Assembly: GCA_024233215.1 (NCBI GenBank)
Contig: JACKPW010000007.1
Coordinates: 124,001-188,000, forward strand
Length of the DNA: 64,000 nucleotides
Reading direction: 5' to 3'
Source of the DNA: Verrucomicrobiales bacterium
GTDB taxonomy: Bacteria; Verrucomicrobiota; Verrucomicrobiia; Limisphaerales; J093
Translations under genes and position numbers: made by a program
The notes under the pieces: generated by a model
Seen by the model: only the letters and a program-made list of their open reading frames with translations
The model's database searches: none
Told to the model about the DNA's origin: nothing
Part shown: positions 35,601 to 44,479 of the stretch, piece after piece
Position numbering within the stretch: position 1 is the stretch's first letter
Layout: each line of letters opens with the position of its first letter

Positions 35601-37152
35601 GCCATGGGACCAGGAAATCGTGGCGGACCGCCAGTATCCCCGGGACCGGGTGGACGTGAACAATGACGACACCCCGGCGCGAATCTACTCGGAACTCCGC
35701 GTGTGGCCCGAATTTCGGCGAGAGTTTGGCGACCGCGTCCAGCGACACCTCGGACCGGGCGGAGCGTTGAGTGTGGGGAAGAACGTGGAACGACTGCGCC
35801 GGCGCGCCGCGGAGATCGCCCATGCCATGGTCGCGGAAAGTGCCCGTTGGGGCGACGCGCGACGGAACACCACTGTCGGCAGCCAGGGCACCGGAGTCAC
35901 GCTGACGCCTGACGAATTCTGGCAACCTGAGATCGACGCACTCTGCACGAACTGGTTTCCCGCTCAACCGGACGTGCTGATCGCGCGCCTTCGCGAAGCG
36001 GGTTTGTTCCCGGATCTCGACGCGCCCCTGCTCAGTCCGCCCGGCGGCTTTGTGTCGGCTGAAGGCGGCGTTTCCGCGACCCACGCCAACAGCAGTGGCA
36101 CGATCTACTTAACGGACGATGGTTCCGATCCCCGCGAGTACGGCACCGGTGCGGTGGCAGGGACCGCGCGGATTTGGAGTGTCCCCGTGGCGATCACCGC
36201 CCCGGTGACGATCCGGGCGCGGGTGTGGCGCAACGGCGAGTGGAGCGCGCTGGCGTCCGGCGATTACCGCCCCGAACAGGACTTTGCCGGGCTGCAGATC
36301 AGCGAAATCCACTATCATCCGCTTCCCTTCCAGGGGATCGATGGCGACCGCTTCGAGTTTCTCGAACTCGTCAACACAGGCCCCGCGACGCTTTACCTCG
36401 AAGGAACCCGCATCGTGGACGGGATCGAATTCACGTTCCCCGCCGGGGCGATGCTGCCCCCCGGTGAACGCACCCTCGTGGTGAGTGATCCCACCGCCTT
36501 CGCGATGCTGTATCCCGGCGTGTCCCCCGTCGGCGTCTACAACCAACAACTCAGCAACGGCGGGGAGAGGATCGCGTTGAACGACCCCCTGGGGCACGCC
36601 CTGCCATCGTTGAGCTACGACGATTCCAGCCCGTGGCCGGCGGCGGCCGATGGCGGCGGATGGTCTTTGCAATGGTTGCCTGAACTGGGCTCGAACGGCG
36701 ATCCGGCGTCCTGGGTCGCCGCGGTGCCGACGCCTGGGGCTCCCTTGGAACCGCCGGGCCCCGACCGCGACGGGGACGGTCTGCCGGACCGTTGGGAAAG
36801 TCAGTGGAAAACCGATCCGGACCTGCCGGACGCCGACGCCGACCCGGACACGGATGGGAGTCCGAATGCCGCGGAACGCGCGGGCGGGACTGATCCCCAT
36901 GATCCTTCCGACCGCCTGGCGATTCTGGAGCTGGACCTCGAACCGGCCGGGGACATGCTTGGACTGCGGTTCGAGGCCACGCCTGGCAGAATCTACCGCG
37001 TCGAAGTCAGCGGGGGGCTGTCCGCTCCCTCATGGAGTCGATGGGGGGACCTGCCGGCGTCAGGGACCCGGCAGACCCGCTTGATTGAAATCCCCTGGAA
37101 CGAGACCAACGCCCGGTTCTTCCGCCTCCGGGTGCTCGACTACGCGGACTGA
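32674..37152 (+). CDS. Giant secreted CotH-kinase/lamin-tail-domain protein
   Basis: This protein of about 1492 residues has a signal region (LLVGVLVWVGEARTQ). A lamin-tail domain follows (VRITEVLAVNDGG to VVFASGKD, about 45-130), beta-rich regions (about 180-560), and a chitobiase-C-like/FN3-like domain (TPGAEIRFTMDGTVPTP, about 610-660). The CotH spore-coat-kinase-like domain (about 680-1120) includes GLRIQGDASRDNNRTPKHSM, HLYLNGLYWGLYNPTERLD and WFFLPWDQEIV. A second chitobiase-like segment and a second lamin-tail domain (ISEIHYHPLPFQGIDGDRFE) come next, then a D-rich type-3-like repeat (DRDGDGLPDRWES) and a C-terminal W...FFRLR module. CotH proteins are atypical kinases; here the protein is predicted to be extracellular. 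GTG 32674 is chosen for its GGAGG at 32660; ATG 32683 is an alternative. Confidence 0.88.
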   Translation: MAPMKHAPDRAVPLVRSRTRGGTWRGGSTSALLVGVLVWVGEARTQDVRITEVLAVNDGGLEDEDGNHPDWIELLNDSNTRVDLAGWQLTGDPLRSVGWIFPSRELSATERLVVFASGKDRRPATGWLHTNFRVPSTDGYVALIRPDGSVASEVFLGEQHRNISFGVEDTGTVLELWGDGSAARLQVPAEADPNNTWQATEFNDDGWEEVILGVGFDRTGSGGGTVLAVDFNERGADPDATTQAGFLPFVIDAAGGSQAIQSAPVTRTFGGLSVTLGGDAIEPGYDDRLRDTPGNSGAFTESRLLRDFVFSRARETGGGLMISIAGLPANALCHLRLWSFDTGSTGSREAEWRANGVVVEDRWQFNGSVLPDTNERYQFEFSAVADAGGVIRLEAHRLSTSVNSGGTAEFGVFINALQVDAPGLAGLYRTDVGSLMFGKNASARLRIPFFAPAGTFSNLRLEMHHDDGFAAWLNGIPLASENAPATLAWDSTALAPRPQESVLAPSVASVAADSLRPGAVNVLAIQGLNAAVADPDFLIKARLLALPAAGQSWAFFEQCTPGEPNGEGHVGVVEAPAFSVGRGWYEQSLTLTLESPTPGAEIRFTMDGTVPTPVNGRTYGGPFTIAHTTAVRAVAIREDWIPSDVITHTYLFPEEILEQPALPDGFPDRWQADYVADYEMDPTLATDPVYGPRLLPSLRSFPTLFLTLPHEDLWGNAAGIYRNSTSRGDAWERAVSAELLLPDGRSGTTGFAINAGLRIQGDASRDNNRTPKHSMRLLFKGEYGPSKLGYDWFDGGVTDFDNIVLRAGFTDSWCTRYSPGGTLGERYRPEDSVYLRDTWMKDTFLAMGQPAGRGTFVHLYLNGLYWGLYNPTERLDASHFSETYGGREMDWDVIRDFGEVMDGNLADWNAMIALVNAGIGSEADYQAVRAWVDVPNLIDYMLLHFFGEAEDWPHHNWYGARHRGTETVRGNRWFFLPWDQEIVADRQYPRDRVDVNNDDTPARIYSELRVWPEFRREFGDRVQRHLGPGGALSVGKNVERLRRRAAEIAHAMVAESARWGDARRNTTVGSQGTGVTLTPDEFWQPEIDALCTNWFPAQPDVLIARLREAGLFPDLDAPLLSPPGGFVSAEGGVSATHANSSGTIYLTDDGSDPREYGTGAVAGTARIWSVPVAITAPVTIRARVWRNGEWSALASGDYRPEQDFAGLQISEIHYHPLPFQGIDGDRFEFLELVNTGPATLYLEGTRIVDGIEFTFPAGAMLPPGERTLVVSDPTAFAMLYPGVSPVGVYNQQLSNGGERIALNDPLGHALPSLSYDDSSPWPAAADGGGWSLQWLPELGSNGDPASWVAAVPTPGAPLEPPGPDRDGDGLPDRWESQWKTDPDLPDADADPDTDGSPNAAERAGGTDPHDPSDRLAILELDLEPAGDMLGLRFEATPGRIYRVEVSGGLSAPSWSRWGDLPASGTRQTRLIEIPWNETNARFFRLRVLDYAD

Positions 37153-37184
37153 CTGGCGGCCGGGGCCTCTCCGGCAAAGCCAGA

Positions 37185-37252
37185 GCCACCGGCATCAGTC
37201 GGCGCACATCGATCCGTGAGGGAATCCAAGTGCGCCGACTGACGTCGGTGGC
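37185..37252. terminator. Large imperfect inverted repeat after the CotH gene
   Basis: The stem CAGTCGGCGCAC / GTGCGCCGACTG (12 bp) continues outward, after small internal loops, with GCCACCG / CGGTGGC. It lies in the convergent gap between the CotH gene (ends 37152) and the pseudopilin gene (ends 37274). A bidirectional transcription stop is plausible, but no T-tract is present. Confidence 0.5.
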
Positions 37253-37273
37253 TACAGGAGCTGTTCGAGTGCT

Positions 37274-38071
37274 CTACAGTTCGGGTTGGATCTGGGCGAT
37301 CTTCGCCTCAAGTTCGGGACCCAAATCCTCCTGGTAGAAGTAGGCGTCCCGGGAACCGCCGGGGCTCCAACTGTGGATGAAGAGCATCTTCGAGTAAGTG
37401 ACCCAACGGGCCGAGCCATCCATGAACAGCTGGTTCCCTCCTTCGGGAAAGTTCCCCGGACCATGGTGCGGCGGCATGTCCTTGAAAGCACTGTCGCGAC
37501 CCCCGCCCCATTCGCCATCGATCTTCATCACGGCATCCGCGGCGAGACACCAGCCCGGTTGGGCCTGGCTGGCCTTGATGGGACTGCGGGACTTGATGCC
37601 ACCTGGGAATGCGGGGTTCTTCCAAGTCTCAATGCCCCCGAAATACTGAAAGCCGATAACCCACTGCGGATACTGGGCCTCATAGGTGGGGAACGTCGGG
37701 CGACTCGGACAGGTCCAGATCTGGGACGTTTGGTTGGTGGTGAGGATCAGGCCCACCATCTCGGAAGCGGTCCGCTCCGGGTCGTTGAGGCAAATCTGTA
37801 CGTCCTTGTTGCGGGCCTTTAGCAACACGTCCTGGAAGTCATCGGCGTACATGGTCATGGCGATGCCGATCTGCCGGAGGTTGTTCATGCAGACGGCGCG
37901 TTTTCCCTTCTCCTTCGCCTTGGACAAAGCGGGGAGCAACATGCCTGCCAGGATCGCGATGATGGCGATCACCACCAGGAGTTCGATGAGGGTGAAACCG
38001 CGAACCGAGGCGTGGGAGCGTCGACACCGGGAGGGATCGATCAGGGGCGTGAGCCGTTCGGAGAGTTTCAT
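37274..38071 (-). CDS. Type II secretion-like pseudopilin with H-X9-DG motif
   Basis: This 265-residue protein has a class III prepilin signal: a basic leader, then RGFTLIELLVVIAIIAILAGMLLPALSKAK (processed before the Phe of FTLIE, with Glu5 conserved). The C-terminal region has H-H-G-P-G-N ... N-Q-L-F-M-D-G-S-A, the H-X9-DG form common in Verrucomicrobiota, Lentisphaerae and Planctomycetota. Such proteins assemble into inner-membrane pseudopili or serve as exported substrates of a GspG/PilE-like machine. No secretion-machine genes are nearby, so it is one of many dispersed pseudopilins (inference). ATG 38071 lies directly before the leader. Confidence 0.92.
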   Translation of the reverse strand: MKLSERLTPLIDPSRCRRSHASVRGFTLIELLVVIAIIAILAGMLLPALSKAKEKGKRAVCMNNLRQIGIAMTMYADDFQDVLLKARNKDVQICLNDPERTASEMVGLILTTNQTSQIWTCPSRPTFPTYEAQYPQWVIGFQYFGGIETWKNPAFPGGIKSRSPIKASQAQPGWCLAADAVMKIDGEWGGGRDSAFKDMPPHHGPGNFPEGGNQLFMDGSARWVTYSKMLFIHSWSPGGSRDAYFYQEDLGPELEAKIAQIQPEL

Positions 38072-38187
38072 GTTCAGGTTGATGCTTCGGGTTTTGGCAC
38101 TTCGGTCTAGACAAGGGAGGGCGGTCCGGTGGACCGCCCTCCTCCCGTGCCGGCTCACCGCCGGCGGATCCAAGCAAGGTGAGGCGG

Positions 38188-41154
38188 TTACCTCACCCGG
38201 TAGAACGACGCGGCACCTTCCGGCGCCACGGTGTGTGAAGGCGCCGCAGCGCCGTCCACCGCCGTCCACGGGCCATCCACCGCAGGGGCGGACTCCAGGG
38301 TACCGGCCTCGAACGAGATCGTCACCTGGCCGTCAACCAGGGCGATGCCCATCACGACTTCCGGCGGGGCTCCGGTGTATCCCGCTGCCCGCGGCACCGT
38401 CGCATTCACCCCGTTGGTGCTCAGGTAGAAGTCGTCGAACCACCCGCTCTCCGTCGAGCTGTTGCTGGACACGAACAACTTGTCCAGCACGGGAGACATC
38501 AGCGGCAGCACGGCGTCCACGTAAGTCTTGTCCCGATCACTGAGATAGCCTGAGAACAGGAGGGTCCGACCCGCGTCCCCGTCCTTCTGGATGTAGACGC
38601 TGTAAACATCGTTGTATACCAGGTCATCGATCGGCACGTTCGTGATGTCAATCCACACCGAATAGAGAGTGTCGGCAGTCAGCGGCGTCGGGTCGTATGC
38701 CACCGTCCCCCCGATGCCGTTCACCGCACCGATGACCCAGTCCCCCGAGACGTTCGAGGCGCTGATGGCCGGGCCGACGTTGTCATCGCTGTCGCCGTAA
38801 TCCCGCAGCGGCTTGTCGGTCAACCCGATGATCTGCCGGATATCCGCCGCGGGGTTGCCGCGGGTAAACAGGCGGAAGAAGAGCGTGGCCGTCTCGTTCT
38901 CGACCACGGTGTGGGTGTAGAGGTTCATCGTGCCGGCAGCGTTTGCTCCACTGCTGTTCGGAACGAAAACGCGGTTCTCACCGTCCAATTCCACCTGGAT
39001 TTCCCGGCCGCGGGTGTCCACGAACCAGTCGCCGGAATCCACCAGGTAACCCGCTTCATAGGTGTCGAAGTTGTCCAGCAACACCCAGTCAGGGCTCACG
39101 CCATCCACAACCGCCACCCGAGTGGTTTCGGTCAATGTATCCACGCCCCGCGACACGGTGAGCGTGTAGGTGGTTCCCTTGGCCGGGGTCACCGCAATGC
39201 TGCCGGCACCGGCCACCGTGCTGGCGGTGACGTCACCGACATCCGGACTGATGCTGACCTGCGAGGCGTCCTTGCTGACGTCCCAACGCAGAATGATCTC
39301 CTGACCCTTCACCACGGCCGGGAAGTCCGCGCGGAAGCTGTTGATCGCCAGCGGCTGGGTCCGCGTGGGCGGATCCGTGATCGTGGTGGTCTGGAGGATG
39401 GCGATCTCGTCCGGCGAAAGCGCCCGCTCCCAGACGACCACCTCATCCACCAACCCGGTGTAGTGGGCGGAGTAGCCACTACGCATCACGGCACCGATCG
39501 AGGTATCGTTCAGCGTGAGCGGATAGACCGGCTGGGGCACGATGGTGTCCTCCGCGCCGTCCACGTAGAATTTCGCGCTCACCGCGCTCCCGAGGGTGCG
39601 TTGGACGTAGACCAACTGGTGCCAGGTGTCATCAAACACGCTGAGGCTGCCATGCTGATGATTCGCTGTGGCGCCGGTGTCCGTGCGGATGTAGCTGTCA
39701 ACCGTGGAATCCGTCGACGCGTTGTGGGTCCCGATGTTGAAGAGCGGGTTGTTGTTGCCTGTGCTGCCTTCGGAGAAAACTCGCCGGTCGTTCTGCACCG
39801 GCCCCTTGACCCACATGGAAACGGTGAAATCGGGCTTGTTGTAGATGGGCAGATCCTCACCCGGATTGTTGACGCGGGAAAGCGCGGTGCTGGTCGTGGC
39901 GCTGAACATGAACGCCTGACCATACTTTCCGGCCTGCAGGTCCGCCGCGGAAAGGTTGTAGAGCGACATGTCGTAACCGCTGACCAGATCCGGGGTCTTG
40001 GTACCCACGACCTCGTCCAGCGGCCAGTAGGCGATCATTGAACGATTGATGTCCGGTGCCTCCCAGTCGCCCACCGTGATTTCCGCCCCTTCGCTGGTCA
40101 CGTTCCCGCCCGCGTTGGTGATCGTCACGGTGTAGGCACCCGAATCCGCCTCAGCCAAGCCGGTCAACTGCAGCGACGACGCGGTCTCACCCGGCAGGTT
40201 CACCCCGTCCTTCTTCCATTGAAACGTCATCGGATGACTGCCCGACGCGGAGACGCTGAGCGTCCAGGCATCGCCGATGATCAATCCTGTGGCCCCGGCA
40301 GGCTGGCTGGTGATCTCCGGGGCGAAGGCCGGCACCGGAGTCTGGATGCCGTTGTTCATCACGTCTTGAATCTCCTCCTGGCTCAGGGCCCGCTCCCACA
40401 TCGCCACCTCATCGACCGTTCCGCGGAACAGGGCTGCGACGCTGCTCGCCACCGCATAGGGAGGATCTCCGGCGGCCTGGCGAACCACCGCACCGATGGA
40501 AGTGATGTCGCTGGGGGTACTCCCGCGCGTGTAGGTGTTGGCGGAATCGAATTCCCCATCGACGTACAGCCGCAACTCCCCGCCCACATCGACGAGGGCG
40601 ATGTGATGCCATTGACCGTCATAAGCGGTCAGGGTTCCGACCGGATGATTCACCGTCGATCCACCGCCACCGTTGCGAACGTAGAGTTCGACAGCCTGAT
40701 GACCATCCGCGGCGTTGTCCGTCCCGATGTTCACCAGCGGATCATCATTGGTGGAGGAACTGGTGGAGAGCACGCGGCGGTCGGTCTCGCCTGAGACGGG
40801 GTAGGTGGCATTCACCCAGCACATCATGGTCCAGGTCGGCGCCATGGTGACGGGCAGACCCGTGTCCTCGCCGGGCAGGCTCAGGTGCCACAACCGCGTG
40901 GTCAGGTCAGGATCAAACGCCACGGCGTTCCCCACCTTGCCCGGGACAGTGGAGAAGATCGTGTTGTCCGTCTGCACGTCATTTCCGGTGACCAGGTCCG
41001 GGAAGGTGATGAAGTCCTGGCCCAATTCATCGAGCGGCCAGTAGGAAACAAGTCCCTTCCGCACATCCTGGGCCTGCATGGCCACGCCGGCAGTCAGTAC
41101 CGCCGCAAGGCCCGCAACGCCCACAATCCGAGTTGTCATGTTGGTTTTCTTCAT
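38188..41154 (-). CDS. Secreted LamG/Ig-domain protein
   Basis: This 988-residue exported protein has a signal peptide (RIVGVAGLAAVLTAGVAMQA). The first LamG/concanavalin-like lectin domain (about 30-275) opens with GLVSYWPLDELGQDF and has DGQWHHIALVDVGGELRLYVDG. An Ig-like domain follows (about 280-370; QPAGATGLIIGDAWTLSVSA), then a second LamG domain (about 375-620; IAYWPLDEVVGTKTPDLV, DDTWHQLVYVQRTLG). The C-terminal beta-rich region ends in a W...FYRVR module. Both LamG copies retain the typical W-x-x-V/L and F/Y-x-V-D-G signatures. Glycan or surface binding is likely. Confidence 0.9.
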   Translation of the reverse strand: MKKTNMTTRIVGVAGLAAVLTAGVAMQAQDVRKGLVSYWPLDELGQDFITFPDLVTGNDVQTDNTIFSTVPGKVGNAVAFDPDLTTRLWHLSLPGEDTGLPVTMAPTWTMMCWVNATYPVSGETDRRVLSTSSSTNDDPLVNIGTDNAADGHQAVELYVRNGGGGSTVNHPVGTLTAYDGQWHHIALVDVGGELRLYVDGEFDSANTYTRGSTPSDITSIGAVVRQAAGDPPYAVASSVAALFRGTVDEVAMWERALSQEEIQDVMNNGIQTPVPAFAPEITSQPAGATGLIIGDAWTLSVSASGSHPMTFQWKKDGVNLPGETASSLQLTGLAEADSGAYTVTITNAGGNVTSEGAEITVGDWEAPDINRSMIAYWPLDEVVGTKTPDLVSGYDMSLYNLSAADLQAGKYGQAFMFSATTSTALSRVNNPGEDLPIYNKPDFTVSMWVKGPVQNDRRVFSEGSTGNNNPLFNIGTHNASTDSTVDSYIRTDTGATANHQHGSLSVFDDTWHQLVYVQRTLGSAVSAKFYVDGAEDTIVPQPVYPLTLNDTSIGAVMRSGYSAHYTGLVDEVVVWERALSPDEIAILQTTTITDPPTRTQPLAINSFRADFPAVVKGQEIILRWDVSKDASQVSISPDVGDVTASTVAGAGSIAVTPAKGTTYTLTVSRGVDTLTETTRVAVVDGVSPDWVLLDNFDTYEAGYLVDSGDWFVDTRGREIQVELDGENRVFVPNSSGANAAGTMNLYTHTVVENETATLFFRLFTRGNPAADIRQIIGLTDKPLRDYGDSDDNVGPAISASNVSGDWVIGAVNGIGGTVAYDPTPLTADTLYSVWIDITNVPIDDLVYNDVYSVYIQKDGDAGRTLLFSGYLSDRDKTYVDAVLPLMSPVLDKLFVSSNSSTESGWFDDFYLSTNGVNATVPRAAGYTGAPPEVVMGIALVDGQVTISFEAGTLESAPAVDGPWTAVDGAAAPSHTVAPEGAASFYRVR

Positions 41155-41379
41155 TGGTTCAGCGGAACCGTTAATGCGCCGGCCGGTGTGGAGTGTCAAG
41201 TCGATTCCTGCCCGACTGCCCCCCGCCACACCGGCAGAAGCCAATGATAATCAACAATCTGTGTGTCTACAGAAGACAGCTCCAACAGGGCGCACCCGTG
41301 GACGCGAGTCCGGAGCCCGACCGCCCAACCCGCACATGGAGAGGCTACAACGAGTCTGAAGGGGAGTGGAGGGAGGAGA

Positions 41380-42915
41380 TCAAGCCCCGGCAGGCCGGGG
41401 ACTCCGATCGAGCCCCTTCCAGGCCCAAACCACCGCGGCGAGCGCCAGCAGTGAGGCCAGGCCATAGGCCCAATGGGGTCGGTACCCATACAGTGCCGTT
41501 GCAAGAACGGGACCGAGAATGCGCCCCATGGTTCCGGCGCTCTGTGCCACCCCCAAGGCACTCCCCTGCTCTTCCGTAGGGGTGAGGATCGACAACAGTC
41601 CCAACGTGGGCGCCCGGTTGATCCCCGAGCCCGCCGAGATCAGGGCCAGCGCCACCAGCAACGTGGCAAGCGTGCCGACATAGGGCAGAATCACCAGGCT
41701 CACCGCAAACAAAGCAAGGCTGCCCTGGATTAACCGCGGTTCACCCATCCGCTTCACCAACCGCCCCACCGCCCCCTGGACCAGTGTGGCGACCAGACCA
41801 CAGAAAGCGAAGATGTAGCCCAGCCGCTTCTCACTGAAGTAAAGCGTTTGGTGACGGATCATCCCCGGAAAGGCCGCCTCCAACGCCAGCCGGTTGGCGT
41901 GCGCATCCAGTCGCGCGGACTGGTTTCCGGATGAGGCATCCGCCGGCTTCGCGAGGCCCCCTGGCGTGAGATCGCGTTCATGCAGCAACGCGTTCAGGTC
42001 GGTGAAGAGAGTGTCCCGCAGCAACCCCGGACCGGCGGCATCCGCGTTGGCATAGGCTTCCCGGGAGGAGTCCGGCACCGAACCCCGTATCGCCCCATAG
42101 ATGCCTTTCCCGCCCTGCTCGATCTTCCGCGCCATGGCCACCGGATCCCGGAAGTCATCCGGATGAAAGGCCGGTGACCCCACGAGCAACGGCAGGGTGG
42201 TTTCAAAACTCGCGAAGCAGAACGTGGCCAGGAAGTAAACCCCCACCAGCAACCCCGCCTGGGGACGGGCGAGCACCCGTCGCCATTGGTCAAGCCCGGG
42301 CCGGCCGGCGGCCGGTTTGGCCCCGGGATGCCGGCTTTCCGCCAGGATCACGGTCGCCAGCAGAAGGTTGGCACCGCAAATGCCGGCGGCCACCCAACCC
42401 GGTCCCGCCAACCCAAACCACGTTGCGCTCAGCGCTCCCAAGGCCGGTCCGAGGATGAAGCCAAGCCCGAATGCCACCCCAATCACCGCCATTCCCTTCG
42501 ACCGCTTCTCGGGCGGGGTCACGTCGGCAATGTACGCGGAAGCCACGGAGATGTTCGCCCCGCAGGCACCCGCGAAAACCCGGGACAGCAGGAGCAGGAA
42601 CATCCCCCCGGTTCCGGACCAACCCGGCATCGAGGCCCACGCGAACAGCGCGTAGGAGATGGTCGACCCGGCATTGCTCAGCAGCAGGACCGGCCGCCGG
42701 CCAATGCGGTCGGAAAGCCGGCCCCAAAACGGCGCCAGCAGGAATTGCATCAGCGAGAACGACGCGATGATCACGCCGATCATGAAGCCCTCCGCCCCGA
42801 ATCGCTCGCTGTAACGGGGCAACAGGGGCAGAACAATGCCGAACCCGATCAGGTCGATGAAGACCGTCAGGAAGATGATCAGCAGCGAAGGCTTGCGAGA
42901 TTTCATGCGGGTCAT
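41380..42915 (-). CDS. Major facilitator superfamily transporter (TetA-like) with large TM7-TM8 loop
   Basis: This transporter of about 511 residues has 12 predicted helices. TM1 reads LLIIFLTVFIDLIGFGIVLPLL. The MFS A-motif is GRLSDRIGRRPVLL (about 66-79). The motif-C region reads GFILGPALGALSA, and TM7 begins LATFCFASFETTLPLL. About 110 extra residues (about 245-355, polar, D/E/R-rich) sit between TM7 and TM8, where relatives have only a short periplasmic turn. The conserved FSEKRLGYIFAFCGL then resumes. The family suggests drug or metabolite efflux. Starts at 42915 and 42906 are both possible. Confidence 0.88.
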   Translation of the reverse strand: MTRMKSRKPSLLIIFLTVFIDLIGFGIVLPLLPRYSERFGAEGFMIGVIIASFSLMQFLLAPFWGRLSDRIGRRPVLLLSNAGSTISYALFAWASMPGWSGTGGMFLLLLSRVFAGACGANISVASAYIADVTPPEKRSKGMAVIGVAFGLGFILGPALGALSATWFGLAGPGWVAAGICGANLLLATVILAESRHPGAKPAAGRPGLDQWRRVLARPQAGLLVGVYFLATFCFASFETTLPLLVGSPAFHPDDFRDPVAMARKIEQGGKGIYGAIRGSVPDSSREAYANADAAGPGLLRDTLFTDLNALLHERDLTPGGLAKPADASSGNQSARLDAHANRLALEAAFPGMIRHQTLYFSEKRLGYIFAFCGLVATLVQGAVGRLVKRMGEPRLIQGSLALFAVSLVILPYVGTLATLLVALALISAGSGINRAPTLGLLSILTPTEEQGSALGVAQSAGTMGRILGPVLATALYGYRPHWAYGLASLLALAAVVWAWKGLDRSPRPAGA

Positions 42916-43221
42916 GAGCAACTGACCAATGGAGCGTCAGCGCAACAGGGCGCGAAATGTTCCGTGGCGGGAGCCGTCCGTCAACCGGCAATTCATGGGA
43001 ACACCGGGTCCTCCCCGGTAACAGCTACTTCTGGCGCACGGGGCCGGCAGGCACAGCGAGCCACTCCCCGGCAAGGACGGCTGGGTGATCGGTCGCCGGG
43101 ATTCCCGGCAGCCCGATTGCAGCCCAACAGGTCACTCGCGGACAGGGCTGTCCGCGCTGCCGGCCAGTTGGACCCACAGGCATCGGCGCTCGCCGGAGCG
43201 TCGCTACGAGGAGACTGGCCG
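42916..43221. other. Non-coding gap with dispersed hairpins
   Basis: The region separates the MFS gene from the TIM-barrel gene, both on the minus strand. It holds the GCGGAC-type hairpin at 43137-43156 and a smaller CGCCGGGATTCCCGGC stem near 43094. No protein-like frame or clear promoter was seen. Confidence 0.5.
43137..43156. repeat. GCGGAC-type small hairpin, copy 2
   Basis: CGCGGACA-gggc-TGTCCGCG. It has the same stem and loop class as the copy at 28733 and lies 66 bases after the stop of the TIM-barrel gene. Confidence 0.75.
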
Positions 43222-44178
43222 TCAGCGCCCCGAGAAGGCGCGGCGGAGCATCCGGACGCTTTCCGGCACGGCGATGTCGGGATCCTGCTTACCCTCCATC
43301 TCCAGCGACACGTAGCCGTGGTAGCCCGCCGCTTCGAGGATGCGCGCAACCCGTGAGTAGTCGAGATCGAGGGTGTACCATTCACCGCCGCCGGGGTAGG
43401 TCTTGGCCTGCACGAAGATCGCCTTCGGGGCCACCATCTCCAGCTTCTCGTAGGGATCCTCGAGGAAGTTCCCGGTGTCCATCAGCACGCCCAACCACGG
43501 CGACTCGATGGCGTTCACGATCCGCAGCAATCCCTGCGGCGTGCTCGTCAACCCCCAGTGGTTCTCCAGCGCCAGCAGCACGCCGCGCTTTTCGGCCATC
43601 GGCAGGCACTGTTCAATCGCGTCAATGCACCACTTGAACCCGTCGTCCTCCGTGTATCCCGGAAGGATCGGCTCCACCCCGCGGTTCGCCATCAGGTCGT
43701 CGAACGACTTGATGGTGTTCCAGCGACCCGAATTGAGCCGGATGCAGGGGGCACCCAGTTCATAGGCAATCTCGAGGCACTTCTCGGTATGGGCGATCAT
43801 TCGCTTCCGCTCCGCCGGATCCGGGTCCACGAAATCCTGGTGCACGGAAAGCGCAATCAGGTCCATGCCGTTCAGGAAAGCGTGGCGCTTGAGTTTGCGG
43901 CAGTAAGCGCGGTGCTCGGCGGTCAAGGGGGGCTTGTCCCCCATGTCCATCTGCTGGTGCAGCACGTCCACCCCTTCCACGCCGAGGGCGGCCGCCTTGT
44001 CGATGACCGTCTCGATCGGCACCCGTTGTTCGGTGAAGTGCCAGTAGGAATAGGTGGAAACGCCCAGCTTGACCCGCCGCCGGGGCAGACGCGCGGGACG
44101 ATCCGCAGATTGGGCAAGGGCCGGACTCGCCGCCGCAAGCGCGGCGGCACCCAGGAAGTGACGACGTGAGTAGTTCAT
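43222..44178 (-). CDS. Sugar phosphate isomerase/epimerase (TIM barrel), Tat-exported
   Basis: This 318-residue protein begins with a twin-arginine signal (MNYSRRHFLGAAALAAASPALA). The xylose-isomerase-like TIM barrel follows: KLGVSTYSYWHFTE, LGVEGVDVLHQQMD, MDLIALSVHQDFVDPDPAE, LALENHWGLTSTPQGLLRIV, GVLMDTGNFLEDP, YVSLEMEGKQDPD. Metal ligands (Glu, Asp, His, Glu) are consistent with the family. The Tat signal implies periplasmic action on an extracellular sugar or polyol. The substrate is unknown. Confidence 0.87.
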   Translation of the reverse strand: MNYSRRHFLGAAALAAASPALAQSADRPARLPRRRVKLGVSTYSYWHFTEQRVPIETVIDKAAALGVEGVDVLHQQMDMGDKPPLTAEHRAYCRKLKRHAFLNGMDLIALSVHQDFVDPDPAERKRMIAHTEKCLEIAYELGAPCIRLNSGRWNTIKSFDDLMANRGVEPILPGYTEDDGFKWCIDAIEQCLPMAEKRGVLLALENHWGLTSTPQGLLRIVNAIESPWLGVLMDTGNFLEDPYEKLEMVAPKAIFVQAKTYPGGGEWYTLDLDYSRVARILEAAGYHGYVSLEMEGKQDPDIAVPESVRMLRRAFSGR

Positions 44179-44239
44179 GTTCAGGAAAGGACTGGGAACC
44201 GTGTCAAAGGATACAGGGGAAAACCGGAGGGCGCCGCGC

Positions 44240-44479
44240 TCAGGTCAGGGAACGATGCGTGCCGTCGCAAAACGGCAGCGTCTTGCTGTGTTTGCAACCG
44301 CACCAGGCAACCTGCTTCTCCGCCGTGATCTCCGTCTTCAACGGCCCCAGACCCGTGCCCTTGTGAGATCCATCGCAGAGAGGCTGGGACTGGGACCGGC
44401 CGCAGGCGCAGAACCAGTAGGTGCCAGGCGTGGCCGGTTGAACCAGGGGGGCCTTTTGAAAAACGTGCGGTTCGCTCAT
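44240..44479 (-). CDS. CDGSH iron-sulfur domain protein (two motifs)
   Basis: This 79-residue protein has two mitoNEET-type CDGSH-like motifs, CACGRSQSQPLCDGSHK and CGCKHSKTLPFCDGTHR. Each would bind a redox-active [2Fe-2S] cluster (Cys3-His ligation). Double-motif bacterial proteins of this size are known. The function is probably electron or cluster transfer. It is monocistronic and flanked by non-coding sequence. Confidence 0.92.
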   Translation of the reverse strand: MSEPHVFQKAPLVQPATPGTYWFCACGRSQSQPLCDGSHKGTGLGPLKTEITAEKQVAWCGCKHSKTLPFCDGTHRSLT

